This document shows, piece by piece, positions 1 through 7,709 of a stretch of DNA of 64,000 bases. Every line of letters begins with the position of its first letter. Positions within the stretch are counted from its first letter, which is position 1. Source of the stretch: an uncultured Acetobacteraceae bacterium. GTDB taxonomy: Bacteria > Pseudomonadota > Alphaproteobacteria > Acetobacterales > Acetobacteraceae. The DNA is taken from the NCBI GenBank assembly GCA_903895595.1, contig CAITUP010000109.1:1-64000 (forward strand), read 5' to 3'. Below the pieces are notes generated by a model that worked only from the letters and a program-made list of their open reading frames with translations, did no database searches and had not been told where the DNA came from. The position numbers and the translations under genes are program-made.

Positions 1-105
1 GCTTGACCCGACCAACTCAGGCCAATGGGGTACCGCCAAAAAAACCTCGCAATTTCAACGCGCCTCAAATCGCCAGAGTTGGTCGGGTCAAGCCCGACCA
101 TGACG
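1..105. repeat. Palindromic intergenic repeat, copy 1 (cut by window edge)
   Basis: Bases 1-18 are the exact reverse complement of bases 76-93. The right arm holds a smaller stem (GGTCGGG/CCCGACC, 81-99) and ends in CCATGACG. The centre (about 20-75) shares the pieces CCAATGGGG, ACCG and TTCAACG with the copy at 2118-2235. By comparison with that copy, the left end lies outside the window. No gene is seen here. The function is unknown; it resembles REP or MITE-like elements. Confidence 0.75.
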
Positions 106-193
106 ATGAAGAGGTGACGACCGCCATAATGAGAACTGCCGATGACGGTATAAAAATGGTGTCATGCGGCGACAGCGGATAAATCCGCCGCGT

Positions 194-994
194 TTACGCC
201 CCAGCCCCCCGATACCACGCCGGCACCCGCTTCTCCCGAAACGCCGCCGTCCCCTCATGCCCCTCGGCTGAGGCCCGAGCCATCCAACCCTCATGGGCGA
301 GCATGGTGACTTGGCGTTCGTCCAGCAGTAGCCCGTTGGCGCCCAGGAAGCTTTTTTTCGTGATCGCCATCGCGCTCGGCCCGCTGAGGAACACCGCGTC
401 GATCACCGAGGCGAGTTTGGCTTCCATCGCGTCCGCCGCCACGACCTCGTGCACCAGCCCGATCCGCATCGCTTCCTCGGCTCCGAAACGTTCCCCGGTC
501 AGAGCGTAACGCCGGGTGTGCCGCAGCCCGATGGCGCCGATCATGTAGGTGGAGATCGGGGTGGGTGAGACCCCGACCCGGACCTCGGTGATGCCGAACA
601 GCGCGTCCGGGGTGGCGAAGGCCACATCCACGCAGCAGGCGATGCCGACCCCGCCGCCGAAGCAGGCGCCGTGGATCACCGCGATGGTCGGTTTCGGAAA
701 CTCGTTCAGCAGCTGCATCGCCCGCGTGGTCGCGACGGATGCCGCGAGGTTTTCCTCCGGCGGATAATCCGCGACCTGGTTCAGCCAGCGGATATCCGCG
801 CCCGCCTGGAAATGCTTGCCGGCCCCGCGCACCACCAGACAGCGCACGGCGGGATCGGCCGCCAGCTGCGGCAATCCGTCGATCAGTGCCGCCAACATGT
901 CGGCGTTATAGGCGTTCCCGACCTCCGGCCGGTTGAGCGTCACGGTCGCCACGCCGCGGGCGTCGATATTCAACAGAACGATATTGTCGGTCAT
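194..994 (-). CDS. Enoyl-CoA hydratase/isomerase family protein (methylglutaconyl-CoA hydratase-like)
   Basis: This 266-residue protein has the usual length and fold signature of the crotonase family, which hydrates or isomerises enoyl-CoA thioesters in the cytoplasm. The oxyanion-hole region reads GAGKHFQAGADI and the second core motif is HGACFGGGVGIACCVDVAFA. The stretch ITEVRVGVSPTPIS and the following GLRHTRRYALTGERF resemble LiuC-type methylglutaconyl-CoA hydratases of leucine breakdown. The exact substrate cannot be read from sequence. Its ATG directly abuts the stop codon of the dehydratase gene upstream on the same strand, so the two are probably co-transcribed. A hydratase acting on another branched or short acyl-CoA is the main alternative. 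Confidence 0.88.
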   Translation of the reverse strand: MTDNIVLLNIDARGVATVTLNRPEVGNAYNADMLAALIDGLPQLAADPAVRCLVVRGAGKHFQAGADIRWLNQVADYPPEENLAASVATTRAMQLLNEFPKPTIAVIHGACFGGGVGIACCVDVAFATPDALFGITEVRVGVSPTPISTYMIGAIGLRHTRRYALTGERFGAEEAMRIGLVHEVVAADAMEAKLASVIDAVFLSGPSAMAITKKSFLGANGLLLDERQVTMLAHEGWMARASAEGHEGTAAFREKRVPAWYRGAGA

Positions 995-1915
995 TCAAAC
1001 CACCTTCGAAGGATCGGTATTGCCGCCGCAGACCACCACGCCGACGCGGGCGCCCTCGGGCGGAACGAAACGGCCGGAGAGCAGCGCGGCGAGTGCCGTC
1101 GCGCCGCCGGGTTCGGCGATCAGGCGGCATTGCTCCCACAACCAGCGTTGGGCCGCGGCGATGGCGGCGTCATCAACCAGCACCGCGGCCGCGACATGGG
1201 CTTGGGCAACCGGGAACATCAGCCGTCCGACCTGACGCGCCCCCAGCGCATCGGCGGCGAGGCCCCCGACCGGTGCATCCACCGGCTGGCCGGCAGCCAG
1301 AGCGTTGTGCAAGCCGGGGCATCCCTCGGGTTCCACGCTGATCACGGCAGCCGACCCGGCGTACCACGCGGCAACACCGCCGATCAGGCCGCCGCCGCCG
1401 GTCGCCACCAGGATGTGGGTCAGGTCCGGGGCATCGGTCTCGAACTCCCGTCCGACGGTACCCTGGCCCGCGAGCACGGCCTCATGGTCGTAGGCATGCA
1501 CTTCCAAAGCGCCGGTCTGGGCCTGCCGCACCCGCGACGCCGCCAGAGCCTCGGCATAGGCCGCCCCACCTTGAACCACGCGCGCGCCATAGCTCGCGAT
1601 ACGGTCGGTTTTGGTCTTGGGCGTGGTCGCCGGGACGAAAATCTCCGCCGTCACACCCAATTCACGCGCCGCATACGCGACGGCGGCCCCATGATTCCCG
1701 CCGGAGGCCGCGATCACCCCGCCCGCCGGCAGATCGGCGGTCAGCAGCCGGTTGAACGCGCCACGCGGCTTAAAGCTGCCGGTGTGTTGCAACAGCTCCA
1801 GCTTCAGCGTTACCGGGACGCCGAACGCGGCTTCGCCCAAGCGTAGAATAGGGGTGTGGCGCACATAGGGTGCGATCCGGCGGGCAGCGGCGGCGATGGC
1901 GGAGCGGTTTGTCAT
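995..1915 (-). CDS. Threonine/serine dehydratase-like PLP enzyme
   Basis: This 306-residue protein belongs to the fold-type II PLP family (threonine dehydratase, serine racemase and relatives). The PLP lysine lies in HTGSFKPRGAFN near residue 50. The substrate-carboxylate loop is SGGNHGAAVAYAA and the phosphate-binding glycine loop is ATGGGGLIGGVAA. There is no C-terminal ACT or regulatory domain, so a catabolic threonine/serine deaminase or a racemase-like enzyme is more likely than biosynthetic IlvA. It is the first gene of a two-gene minus-strand unit with the enoyl-CoA hydratase, which would suit amino-acid breakdown. That link is inferred from order only. Confidence 0.87.
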   Translation of the reverse strand: MTNRSAIAAAARRIAPYVRHTPILRLGEAAFGVPVTLKLELLQHTGSFKPRGAFNRLLTADLPAGGVIAASGGNHGAAVAYAARELGVTAEIFVPATTPKTKTDRIASYGARVVQGGAAYAEALAASRVRQAQTGALEVHAYDHEAVLAGQGTVGREFETDAPDLTHILVATGGGGLIGGVAAWYAGSAAVISVEPEGCPGLHNALAAGQPVDAPVGGLAADALGARQVGRLMFPVAQAHVAAAVLVDDAAIAAAQRWLWEQCRLIAEPGGATALAALLSGRFVPPEGARVGVVVCGGNTDPSKVV

Positions 1916-2327
1916 GATGCACCGGACGCTGGCACGCCAGCGGCCGCGTCACAACCCGGTATCGGCTCAACCGGCAGAGCCGGGTAGATGAATGGGATGA
2001 GTGTACAAGAAGACAGAAGGGGGCGGCTCCTATCGACTTACGTGTCGGTATTTCGTGGACTTCTCCGGCCACCGTCCGGCGGACGGGTAATCGCATATGG
2101 CGGTTTCCCGCGTTTCCCGTCATGGTCGGGCCTGATCCGACCATCTCACGCCAATGGGGCACCGTTCGAAAAACCCTGCCTTTTCAACGGTGCGTAAAAT
2201 CGCGGGAGATGGTCGGGTCACGCCCGACCATGACGAGCGGGGCCGCCAAAGGTCATATGCGATCGCCCCGACCCTTTCCCCACTCCCCGCTTTCTTTCCA
2301 AACCGATTCAGGCCAGATTGCGGCCTC
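1916..2327. other. Gene-free stretch holding palindromic repeat copy 2
   Basis: This is the longest gene-free stretch of the window. Its centre is the repeat at 2118-2235, framed by a wider inverted pair ATCGCATATG (2090-2099) and CATATGCGAT (2254-2263). Open frames crossing it run through the palindrome and show no family similarity. The hprK promoter should lie at its right end, but I cannot assign one with confidence. Confidence 0.6.
2118..2235. repeat. Palindromic intergenic repeat, copy 2 (complete)
   Basis: This copy runs from CGTCATGGTCGGG to CCCGACCATGACG, the two ends being exact reverse complements. Each end is itself a hairpin (GGTCGGGCCTGATCCGACC on the left, GGTCGGGTCACGCCCGACC on the right). 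The ends enclose about 58 bases that resemble the centre of copy 1. It is the most complete member of the family in the window. Confidence 0.78.
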
Positions 2328-2762
2328 ATGCAGACCTCGCACCGTATGCACGGCAGTTGCGCGTCCCGGGACGGGCAGGCTGTGCTGTTGATCGGCCCCC
2401 CGGGTTCGGGCAAGTCCGATTTGGTGTTGCGACTGCTGGGACGGGGTTTCCAACTCGTGGCGGACGATCGGGTTTACATCCAGGACGGTACAGTCAGCGC
2501 ACCGGCGGCCTTGTTCGGCCTGCTGGAGGTGCGCGGCCTCGGCATCGTACGCCTGCCCGCCGTCGCCTCCGCCCGCCTCGCTCTGGTCGCCGACCTGTCG
2601 GAACGCGCCGAGCGGTTGCCGGAACCGGAGACGCACGCCGAACTGGGCGTGCCGCTGATCCGCATCGACGCCGCCGCTGCCTCCGCCCCCGACCGGATCG
2701 CGTTGGCGCTCGACTGCGCCCTCGGCCGCGTCACGCAAATCGCCGGAGCCTTCGCGGCATGA
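2328..2762 (+). CDS. hprK: HPr kinase/phosphorylase, short alphaproteobacterial form
   Basis: This protein would phosphorylate and dephosphorylate a serine of HPr, adjusting PTS phosphate flow. It has only 144 residues and corresponds to the C-terminal catalytic domain alone, as is usual in alphaproteobacteria. The P-loop is GPPGSGKSDL (Lys29), followed by VADDRV and the family signature EVRGLGIVRLP. The frame is open further upstream, but that part runs through the palindromic repeat, so the ATG at 2328 is preferred; the Met six codons later is also possible. It overlaps rapZ by ATGA and heads the PTS gene block. The target serine is present in the HPr encoded 1.5 kb downstream. Confidence 0.92.
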   Translation: MQTSHRMHGSCASRDGQAVLLIGPPGSGKSDLVLRLLGRGFQLVADDRVYIQDGTVSAPAALFGLLEVRGLGIVRLPAVASARLALVADLSERAERLPEPETHAELGVPLIRIDAAAASAPDRIALALDCALGRVTQIAGAFAA

Positions 2763-3709
2763 CCGACGCCCCGGACCGCCAGCGCATCGTGCTGGTCACC
2801 GGCCTGTCCGGCGCCGGCAAGGCATCCGTCCTCCACGCCCTCGAAGACGCCGGATACGACGCCGTCGACAACCCCCCGCTCGGCATGATCGAGGACATGG
2901 TCGCCCGCGGCGGCGGTAGGTTGGCCATCGGTGTGGATGCTCGCACCCGCGGCTTCGACTCGAACGAAGTCCTCGCCGCCCTCGATCGCCTGCGCGCCAA
3001 CCCGGCGCTCTACCCTGAACTTGTCTATGTCAGCGCGGATGAGACGACGCTGCTGCGCCGCTACACCGAAAGCCGCCGCCGCCACCCGCTGGCGCCGCAA
3101 GGCGTGGTGTCGGAGGGAATCGCCGCCGAACGCGCGATCACCGCCGGACTGCGGGCAGCCGCCGACCTGACCATCGACACCACCGACCGCCCGATCGCCG
3201 ATCTGCGCCGCGAAATCGAGCGCCGGTTCGGCGCCGGCCCAGACCAGGACGGCCGCGGCTTGGCGGTTTCCCTGGTGTCCTTCGGCTATCCCCATGGCCT
3301 GCCGCCGGACGCGGATCTGGTATTCGACGCACGCTTCCTGCGGAACCCGCACTACGACCCCATCTTGAGGCCTCGCACCGGACTGGACCCGGAGGTCGGC
3401 GCCTATGTGGCGGCGGACCCGGATTTCAAGTTATTTTTCGTCAAGGTGGCGGAATTGGTCGAGATGCTCTTGCCGAGGTTCGTACAAGAGGGCAAAAAAT
3501 ACATCACGGTCGCCATCGGGTGCACCGGGGGGCGGCATCGCTCCGTCTATCTGGTCGAACTTTTGGCACGGCGGCTTGCCACCAACGCGGCAAACGCCGA
3601 AACAGGACTTGGCTGGCGGCTGCATGTGTCGCACCGCGAACTTGCTCGAGATGGTAAAGACGACCGGGTGGGACCTGCTTCCCGCCCGCTGTCAGGCGTG
3701 GAGGCCTGA
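2759..3709 (+). CDS. rapZ: RNase adapter protein RapZ (YvcJ family nucleotide-binding protein)
   Basis: This 316-residue protein matches RapZ/YvcJ throughout. In E. coli RapZ binds RNA and directs RNase E to a small RNA controlling glucosamine-6-phosphate synthase; here the role is inferred. The N-terminal P-loop reads GLSGAGKAS, with alanine directly after the lysine where Ser/Thr is canonical. The C-terminal domain shows the family hallmark AIGCTGGRHRSVYLVELLA. Its ATG overlaps the hprK stop, so translation is probably coupled. Pairing with hprK and PTS genes is typical for proteobacteria. The last about 25 residues are charged and poorly conserved. Confidence 0.92.
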   Translation: MTDAPDRQRIVLVTGLSGAGKASVLHALEDAGYDAVDNPPLGMIEDMVARGGGRLAIGVDARTRGFDSNEVLAALDRLRANPALYPELVYVSADETTLLRRYTESRRRHPLAPQGVVSEGIAAERAITAGLRAAADLTIDTTDRPIADLRREIERRFGAGPDQDGRGLAVSLVSFGYPHGLPPDADLVFDARFLRNPHYDPILRPRTGLDPEVGAYVAADPDFKLFFVKVAELVEMLLPRFVQEGKKYITVAIGCTGGRHRSVYLVELLARRLATNAANAETGLGWRLHVSHRELARDGKDDRVGPASRPLSGVEA

Positions 3710-3718
3710 GCCGAACCG

Positions 3719-3787
3719 ATGATCACCCATAAAGACAGTGGGCTTCCCGTCGCGGGAGCCGGTAGGGACATCATGGCACGCCGATGA
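3719..3787 (+). other. Possible 22-codon leader ORF before the EIIA gene
   Basis: An ATG at 3719 opens a 22-codon frame whose TGA overlaps the ATG of the EIIA gene as ATGA. It could carry ribosomes across the gap between rapZ and the EIIA gene by translational coupling. No good Shine-Dalgarno sequence precedes it and the peptide resembles nothing I know. An imperfect hairpin (GGCTTCCCG/CGGGAGCC) lies inside it at about 3750-3769. Chance is a real alternative. Confidence 0.25.
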
Positions 3788-4209
3788 TCGGACTCATCCT
3801 GGTCACCCACGGCCGTCTGGCCGAGGAATTGCGATCCGCCATGGAGCATGTGGTGGGCGCGCAGCGAAACGTCGATACGATCTGCATCGGTCCCGATGAC
3901 GATATGGAATCCCGTCGCTGCGATATCGAGCAATGCATCGGCCGCTGCGACACCGGCGACGGAGTCGTCCTGCTGACGGACATGTTCGGCGGCACCCCAT
4001 CCAACCTCGCGATCTCCATGATGGAGCGTGGCGGGGTGGAGGTCATCGCCGGCGTCAACCTGCCGATGCTGGTCAAACTCGCCAAAATCCGCTCCAGCCA
4101 GCCACTCGCCGACGCGGTCATCTGCGCCGAGGAAGCCGGGCGGAAATACATCGCCTCCGCGTCCCACGTGCTGCACGGCTGCCGCCGCACCGGAACCGCC
4201 TGCGGATGA
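3784..4209 (+). CDS. manX: PTS EIIA component, mannose family
   Basis: This 141-residue cytoplasmic phosphocarrier belongs to the EIIA-Man/fructose family. The phosphorylated histidine is His9 in LILVTHGRLAEEL. The second signature is LLTDMFGGTPSNLA, followed by VIAGVNLPMLVKLAK. In alphaproteobacteria such proteins act in a regulatory PTS and not in sugar uptake, and no IIB, IIC or IID gene is present here. The ATG overlaps a short upstream frame, and its stop overlaps the HPr start by ATGA. It should receive phosphate from HPr; its regulatory target cannot be deduced from the window. Confidence 0.9.
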   Translation: MIGLILVTHGRLAEELRSAMEHVVGAQRNVDTICIGPDDDMESRRCDIEQCIGRCDTGDGVVLLTDMFGGTPSNLAISMMERGGVEVIAGVNLPMLVKLAKIRSSQPLADAVICAEEAGRKYIASASHVLHGCRRTGTACG

Positions 4210-4496
4210 GCGGGTCCGACGCCGCCGTCCTCAGCCGCGATGTCACGATCGTCAACAAGCGCGGCCTGCACGCCCGCGCCGCCGCCAAATTCGTCACTCT
4301 GGCCGAGACCTTCGGCGCCTGCGTCGAGGTCGTGCGCGACGGGCAAAACGTCAACGCGCGCTCCATCATGGGCCTGATGATGCTGGGCGCCGGCCGCGGA
4401 TCGAGCATCGAACTCCGAGCCGAAGGCTGGGACGCGAAAGAGGCGCTGGACGCCCTGGCGGCCTTGGTCGAGGCCGGCTTCCATGAATCCGACTGA
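4206..4496 (+). CDS. ptsH: Phosphocarrier protein HPr
   Basis: This 96-residue protein relays phosphate from EI to EIIA. The active-site histidine is His22 in NKRGLHARAAAKF. The regulatory serine is Ser53 in NARSIMGLMMLGAG, which fits the HprK kinase encoded in the same block. The ATG overlaps the EIIA stop codon (ATGA), and the 3' end overlaps the EI gene by 14 bases, so the genes must be co-expressed. Its length is slightly above the usual 85-90 residues because of a short N-terminal extension. Confidence 0.93.
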   Translation: MSGSDAAVLSRDVTIVNKRGLHARAAAKFVTLAETFGACVEVVRDGQNVNARSIMGLMMLGAGRGSSIELRAEGWDAKEALDALAALVEAGFHESD

Positions 4497-6303
4497 AGCA
4501 CCGCCCCGCCGGGTGCCGCGACCGGTGGTGGAGCGTGTGTTTGTCGGAATCCCGGTTTCCCCCGGCGTCGCGATCGGGCCGGTCTTCGGTACGTCCGAGC
4601 CCAAGGCCGAAATCACCCGCTTAAAGATCCACGCCGCCGACATCGCGGCCGAAGGCGCCCGCCTCGAAGCCGCCATCGCCCAGTCGCGCAAGCAGCTCGG
4701 CAAGCTGCGCATCCGGCTGACGGTGCTGCCCGAGGAAAGCCAAGCCGAGATCGCGCCGCTGATCGACGCCTACGTCCGTATGCTCGGTCCCTCCCGCCTC
4801 GTGCGCGGGGTCAAGCGCCGAATCGAGGAAGGGCTGATGTCGGCCGAGGCGGCGGTAGTGGCGGAGGCCGATGCCATCGCAGCGCAAATTGTCGGTCACT
4901 CCGAAGCCGGGGCCAGTGCGGAGGACCGCGCCGGGCTGCGGCGTCAAGCCGAGGAAGTGCGCGAAATCGGCCGCCGGCTGGTGCGCAACCTGACCCGCGC
5001 GCCGTTCCGCAGTTTCGCCGGCCTGCCCGATGGTGCGATCCTATACAGCGAGTCCCTGCGGCCCGCGGATGCCGCCTTGCTCGATCCGTCCCGATTAGCG
5101 GGGGTCGCGACGGAAGAAGGCGGCACCGACGGGCATACCGCTGTGATGCTGCGCGCCTTGGGGGTCCCCGCGGTGCTCGGGGCGGCAGGCATCGGGCACG
5201 CGATCAAGCCGGGCGAATTGGCGATTGTCGACGGCGGGGCGGGCACGGTGGTCCTGAATCCCTCTGCCGCCACCTTGGCCGCCGCCCGCCGCGCCGTCAC
5301 CGCCTTCGCGCGGGAGCGTCAGCGCTTCGCCCGGTTGCGGCGCCTGCCGGCGGAAACCGAGGATGGGGAGTCGGTCGAACTCCAGGCTAACTTGGAATTG
5401 CCGCTCGAACTGCCGCTGATCGCCCAGTCCGGCGCGGTCGGCATAGGCCTGCTGCGCACCGAATTCCTGTTCATGAACCGCGAAACCGTCCCGGACGAGA
5501 ACAGCCAAGCGGAGGTCTATCGTTCGGTCGTGGAAGCCATGAACGGCGACCCCGTCACCATCCGCGTGCTGGACTGGGGCGGCGAGAAGGAAATCGAGGC
5601 TCTGTCCGCCGCCGGCATCGTGCCCGATTACGCCGACACCAACCCGGCGCTGGGCATGCGCGGCATCCGCCTGTTGCTGCGGCGCCCCGAGTTGTTCGAG
5701 ACCCAACTGGCCGCGATCTTGCGCGCCGCCTCGGTCGGACCCGTGCGGGTGATGCTCCCGATGGTCACCAACGTCGCCGAGGTCCGCGAAGCCCGCGAAA
5801 TCTACGAACGCGTCGCCCGCCGCCTGCGCCGCCGCGGCGAACGGCTGCCGGAGAAACTGCCCCCGCTGGGGATCATGATCGAAACCCCCGGCGCCGCCCT
5901 GTCCGCCGATGCCCTGGCGTTGGAGGCGGATTTCTTCGCCATCGGCACCAACGACCTGACCGCCTACACCCTGGCCGTGGACCGGGGCGAAAGCGACGTC
6001 GCGGAACTCTACGATCCCCTGCACCCGGCGGTGCTGCGCCTGATCCAGTTCGCGACCGAGGCGGCGCTGCGCATGCGCATGCCGGTGTCGGTGTGCGGGG
6101 AAATGGGCGGCAACCCGGCACTGATCCCGCTGCTGATGGGGCTGGGGCTGCGGTCGTTCAGCATGAACGCCTCGGCCGTGCCTCGGGTGAAGCAGGTCGT
6201 CCGCTCCGTCGAAATCGACGCCTGTGCTCGATTCGCGCGGAAGGTGATGGAGCAGTCGGACCCGGAGGCGATCCGGCAGATGGTGGCTGGGTTCGGGAAG
6301 TAG
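4483..6303 (+). CDS. ptsI: PTS enzyme I (phosphoenolpyruvate-protein phosphotransferase)
   Basis: This 606-residue enzyme takes phosphate from PEP and passes it to HPr. It begins directly with the EI N-terminal domain (FVGIPVSPGVAIGPV) and lacks the GAF domain of PtsP-type EI-Ntr. The phosphorylated histidine is His218 in GGTDGHTAVMLRALGVPAV. The PEP-binding barrel follows, with LLRTEFLFMNR, LGMRGIRLLLRRPELF, GIMIETPGAA and the active-site cysteine region VSVCGEMGGNPALIPLL. The start lies inside ptsH, 14 bases before its stop. With HprK, HPr and EIIA it completes a cytoplasmic phosphorelay; no sugar permease gene is nearby. Confidence 0.95.
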   Translation: MNPTEAPPRRVPRPVVERVFVGIPVSPGVAIGPVFGTSEPKAEITRLKIHAADIAAEGARLEAAIAQSRKQLGKLRIRLTVLPEESQAEIAPLIDAYVRMLGPSRLVRGVKRRIEEGLMSAEAAVVAEADAIAAQIVGHSEAGASAEDRAGLRRQAEEVREIGRRLVRNLTRAPFRSFAGLPDGAILYSESLRPADAALLDPSRLAGVATEEGGTDGHTAVMLRALGVPAVLGAAGIGHAIKPGELAIVDGGAGTVVLNPSAATLAAARRAVTAFARERQRFARLRRLPAETEDGESVELQANLELPLELPLIAQSGAVGIGLLRTEFLFMNRETVPDENSQAEVYRSVVEAMNGDPVTIRVLDWGGEKEIEALSAAGIVPDYADTNPALGMRGIRLLLRRPELFETQLAAILRAASVGPVRVMLPMVTNVAEVREAREIYERVARRLRRRGERLPEKLPPLGIMIETPGAALSADALALEADFFAIGTNDLTAYTLAVDRGESDVAELYDPLHPAVLRLIQFATEAALRMRMPVSVCGEMGGNPALIPLLMGLGLRSFSMNASAVPRVKQVVRSVEIDACARFARKVMEQSDPEAIRQMVAGFGK

Positions 6304-6315
6304 GCGGCGTTCGCG

Positions 6316-6582
6316 TCAAATCTCGTCGGAGGCGTCGATCCGGTCGTCGTCGCGAACGGCCCCGGCCGTTCCAAAGCGCTGTAGTAACGCCTTGGCACGC
6401 GCGGGAGTCGACCGAGCCCCACGCGCGGTAAAATAGCGTTCGGCTTCGGCACGCGCACCGAGGCGTGCGGCGACTGCCGTGGCCACGAAGAGGTTCATGC
6501 TGATCCCTGCTTCGGCTGCCTGCCGCATGATCGCATCGCGCATATTTTCGGGCAGGCGGAGCTGGATTTTGACGTAGCTCAT
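6316..6582 (-). CDS. Putative ribbon-helix-helix antitoxin
   Basis: This 88-residue protein starts with a short strand and two helices (YVKIQLRLPENMRDAIMRQA, then GISMNLFVATAVAARLG) of the Arc/MetJ ribbon-helix-helix type. Its C-terminus is charged and disorder-prone (RDDDRIDASDEI), as is common for antitoxins that wrap around a toxin. It follows the PIN-domain gene with a 4-base ATGA overlap. The assignment as antitoxin rests on this pairing. The gene order is toxin first, the reverse of most type II modules. A plain DNA-binding protein without a toxin role is possible. Confidence 0.7.
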   Translation of the reverse strand: MSYVKIQLRLPENMRDAIMRQAAEAGISMNLFVATAVAARLGARAEAERYFTARGARSTPARAKALLQRFGTAGAVRDDDRIDASDEI

Positions 6583-7004
6583 AGTCTGATCCTTCGTAAC
6601 AGCGGGCCAGGGCGTTGGGCATGAATGCCGAAATATGCCGCGGCGTCACGCATGTGTTTCAAATTGAACGTCGCGATGGCATCGGCATTTCCGTTAATGG
6701 CCGTTTCCACGACCAACTCGTCGTCCGCATGGGCGCCGGTCGGGCGCCAATGGAAATCGAAAACGACCGGCACGCACACGCCTGCCAGGGCATCGAGAAG
6801 CTCCTCCACTTCCCCTTCGGTTGCTCCGGCCCGGTCCAGGTGCTGTCGGCGCCGCAGAACCGCGTCGTATTCCAGCAACAGAGAGGTCGTCAGCAAGAGG
6901 CGAAACCGGCCGTCGAGGGCATCCAGCAGCAGTTGCCGTGACGCGCCTTCGGGGGAAATGAATGCGGATAAAACAACGTCGGTATCGAGGACTACTCGCA
7001 GCAT
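6579..7004 (-). CDS. Putative PIN-domain toxin
   Basis: This 141-residue protein is a PIN-like nuclease (PF13470/COG1569 type). The first acidic residues lie in VVLDTDVVLSAF (Asp7, Asp9). Others follow in LLEYDAVLRRR and AHADDELVVETAINGNADAI, which ends in ATFNLKHM. Such proteins cleave RNA with bound divalent metal. It is the first gene of a two-gene unit with the ribbon-helix-helix protein. A promoter-like pair (TTGACC, 16 bases, TATATG) lies so close upstream that the mRNA may be leaderless. Toxicity has not been shown and is inferred from family and context. Confidence 0.75.
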   Translation of the reverse strand: MLRVVLDTDVVLSAFISPEGASRQLLLDALDGRFRLLLTTSLLLEYDAVLRRRQHLDRAGATEGEVEELLDALAGVCVPVVFDFHWRPTGAHADDELVVETAINGNADAIATFNLKHMRDAAAYFGIHAQRPGPLLRRIRL

Positions 7005-7011
7005 GTGCCAC

Positions 7012-7039
7012 CATATATAGGGGCACTATGAAAGGTCAA
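7012..7039 (-). promoter_or_regulatory. Predicted promoter of the PIN/RHH module
   Basis: On the minus strand TTGACC (7034-7039) is followed after 16 bases by TATATG (7012-7017). Transcription would start about at the ATG at 7004. That predicts a transcript with almost no 5' leader. Confidence 0.5.
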
Positions 7040-7069
7040 CAGCTTGATGCAATGACCGAACGCAGCCAT

Positions 7070-7200
7070 GATACCAATTGAAGTCATACCAACCGAACTA
7101 GCCACTGACGCACTGGAATTCGCCACATCGTCATGCCGACGCTGGTCGGCATGACGATTTACCACGCGCCGAGGTGTCAATGGTAAGGTCCGCTGGTATC
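7070..7200. repeat. MITE-like intergenic element with 7-base terminal inverted repeats
   Basis: The stretch begins with GATACCA and ends with TGGTATC. Inside it is a perfect 11-bp stem CGTCATGCCGA (7129-7139) / TCGGCATGACG (7146-7156) with a 6-base loop. It separates the toxin-antitoxin unit from the next plus-strand gene. The stem could also end transcripts from either side. Only one copy is seen in the window. Confidence 0.4.
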
Positions 7201-7238
7201 GCAACCTGTTTGCCGTGGACCCAAACAGGAACCCGAGC

Positions 7239-7709
7239 GTGGATTTGTATTTTATCGTCAAAACCCTACACATCCTGAGCGCCACCGTGCTGTTCGGCAC
7301 CGGGGCCGGCATCGCCTTTTTCATGCTCCAGGGATACCTGAGCGGCATCCCGGCCGCCCGCCGCTTCGCCGCCGCCGCGACAGTCCGCGCCGACTTCCTC
7401 TTCACGCTCCCCGCCGTCATCGTCCAACCGCTCAGCGGCGCCTGGCTTGTATGGAGCGGCGAATTCGACTGGTCCGACCGGTGGCTCGTCGTCACCTACG
7501 TGCTCTATTTGGTTGCCGGAGTCTGCTGGATACCGGTCGTAGGGATTCAAATGCGGATGAAGGCACTCCTCGACGCCGAAGCAGCCACCGGCATCCTCGA
7601 CGTCGCGCGACTGTCGCGCCTGTTCCGCTGGTGGTTCGTGCTCGGCTGGCCGGCGTTCGGCGGGCTTATCGCGGTGTTTTACCTCATGGTGGCGAAACCC
7701 TCATGGTAG
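7239..7709 (+). CDS. DUF2269 family integral membrane protein
   Basis: This is a protein of about 156 residues with four likely membrane helices, beginning LYFIVKTLHILSATVLFGTG and ending FVLGWPAFGGLIAVFYLMVA. It matches the DUF2269 family, whose function is unknown. The GTG at 7239 is preferred because an AGGA sequence lies 8 bases upstream and family members begin close to this point; an in-frame GTG at 7215 is the alternative. Its stop overlaps the start of the saccharopine-dehydrogenase-like gene, so the two are probably translated together. Confidence 0.82.
   Translation: MDLYFIVKTLHILSATVLFGTGAGIAFFMLQGYLSGIPAARRFAAAATVRADFLFTLPAVIVQPLSGAWLVWSGEFDWSDRWLVVTYVLYLVAGVCWIPVVGIQMRMKALLDAEAATGILDVARLSRLFRWWFVLGWPAFGGLIAVFYLMVAKPSW

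Noticed and set aside
2154-2327. N-terminal extension of HprK
   Set aside because: The extra 58 residues are encoded by the palindromic repeat and do not match the short alphaproteobacterial HprK form.
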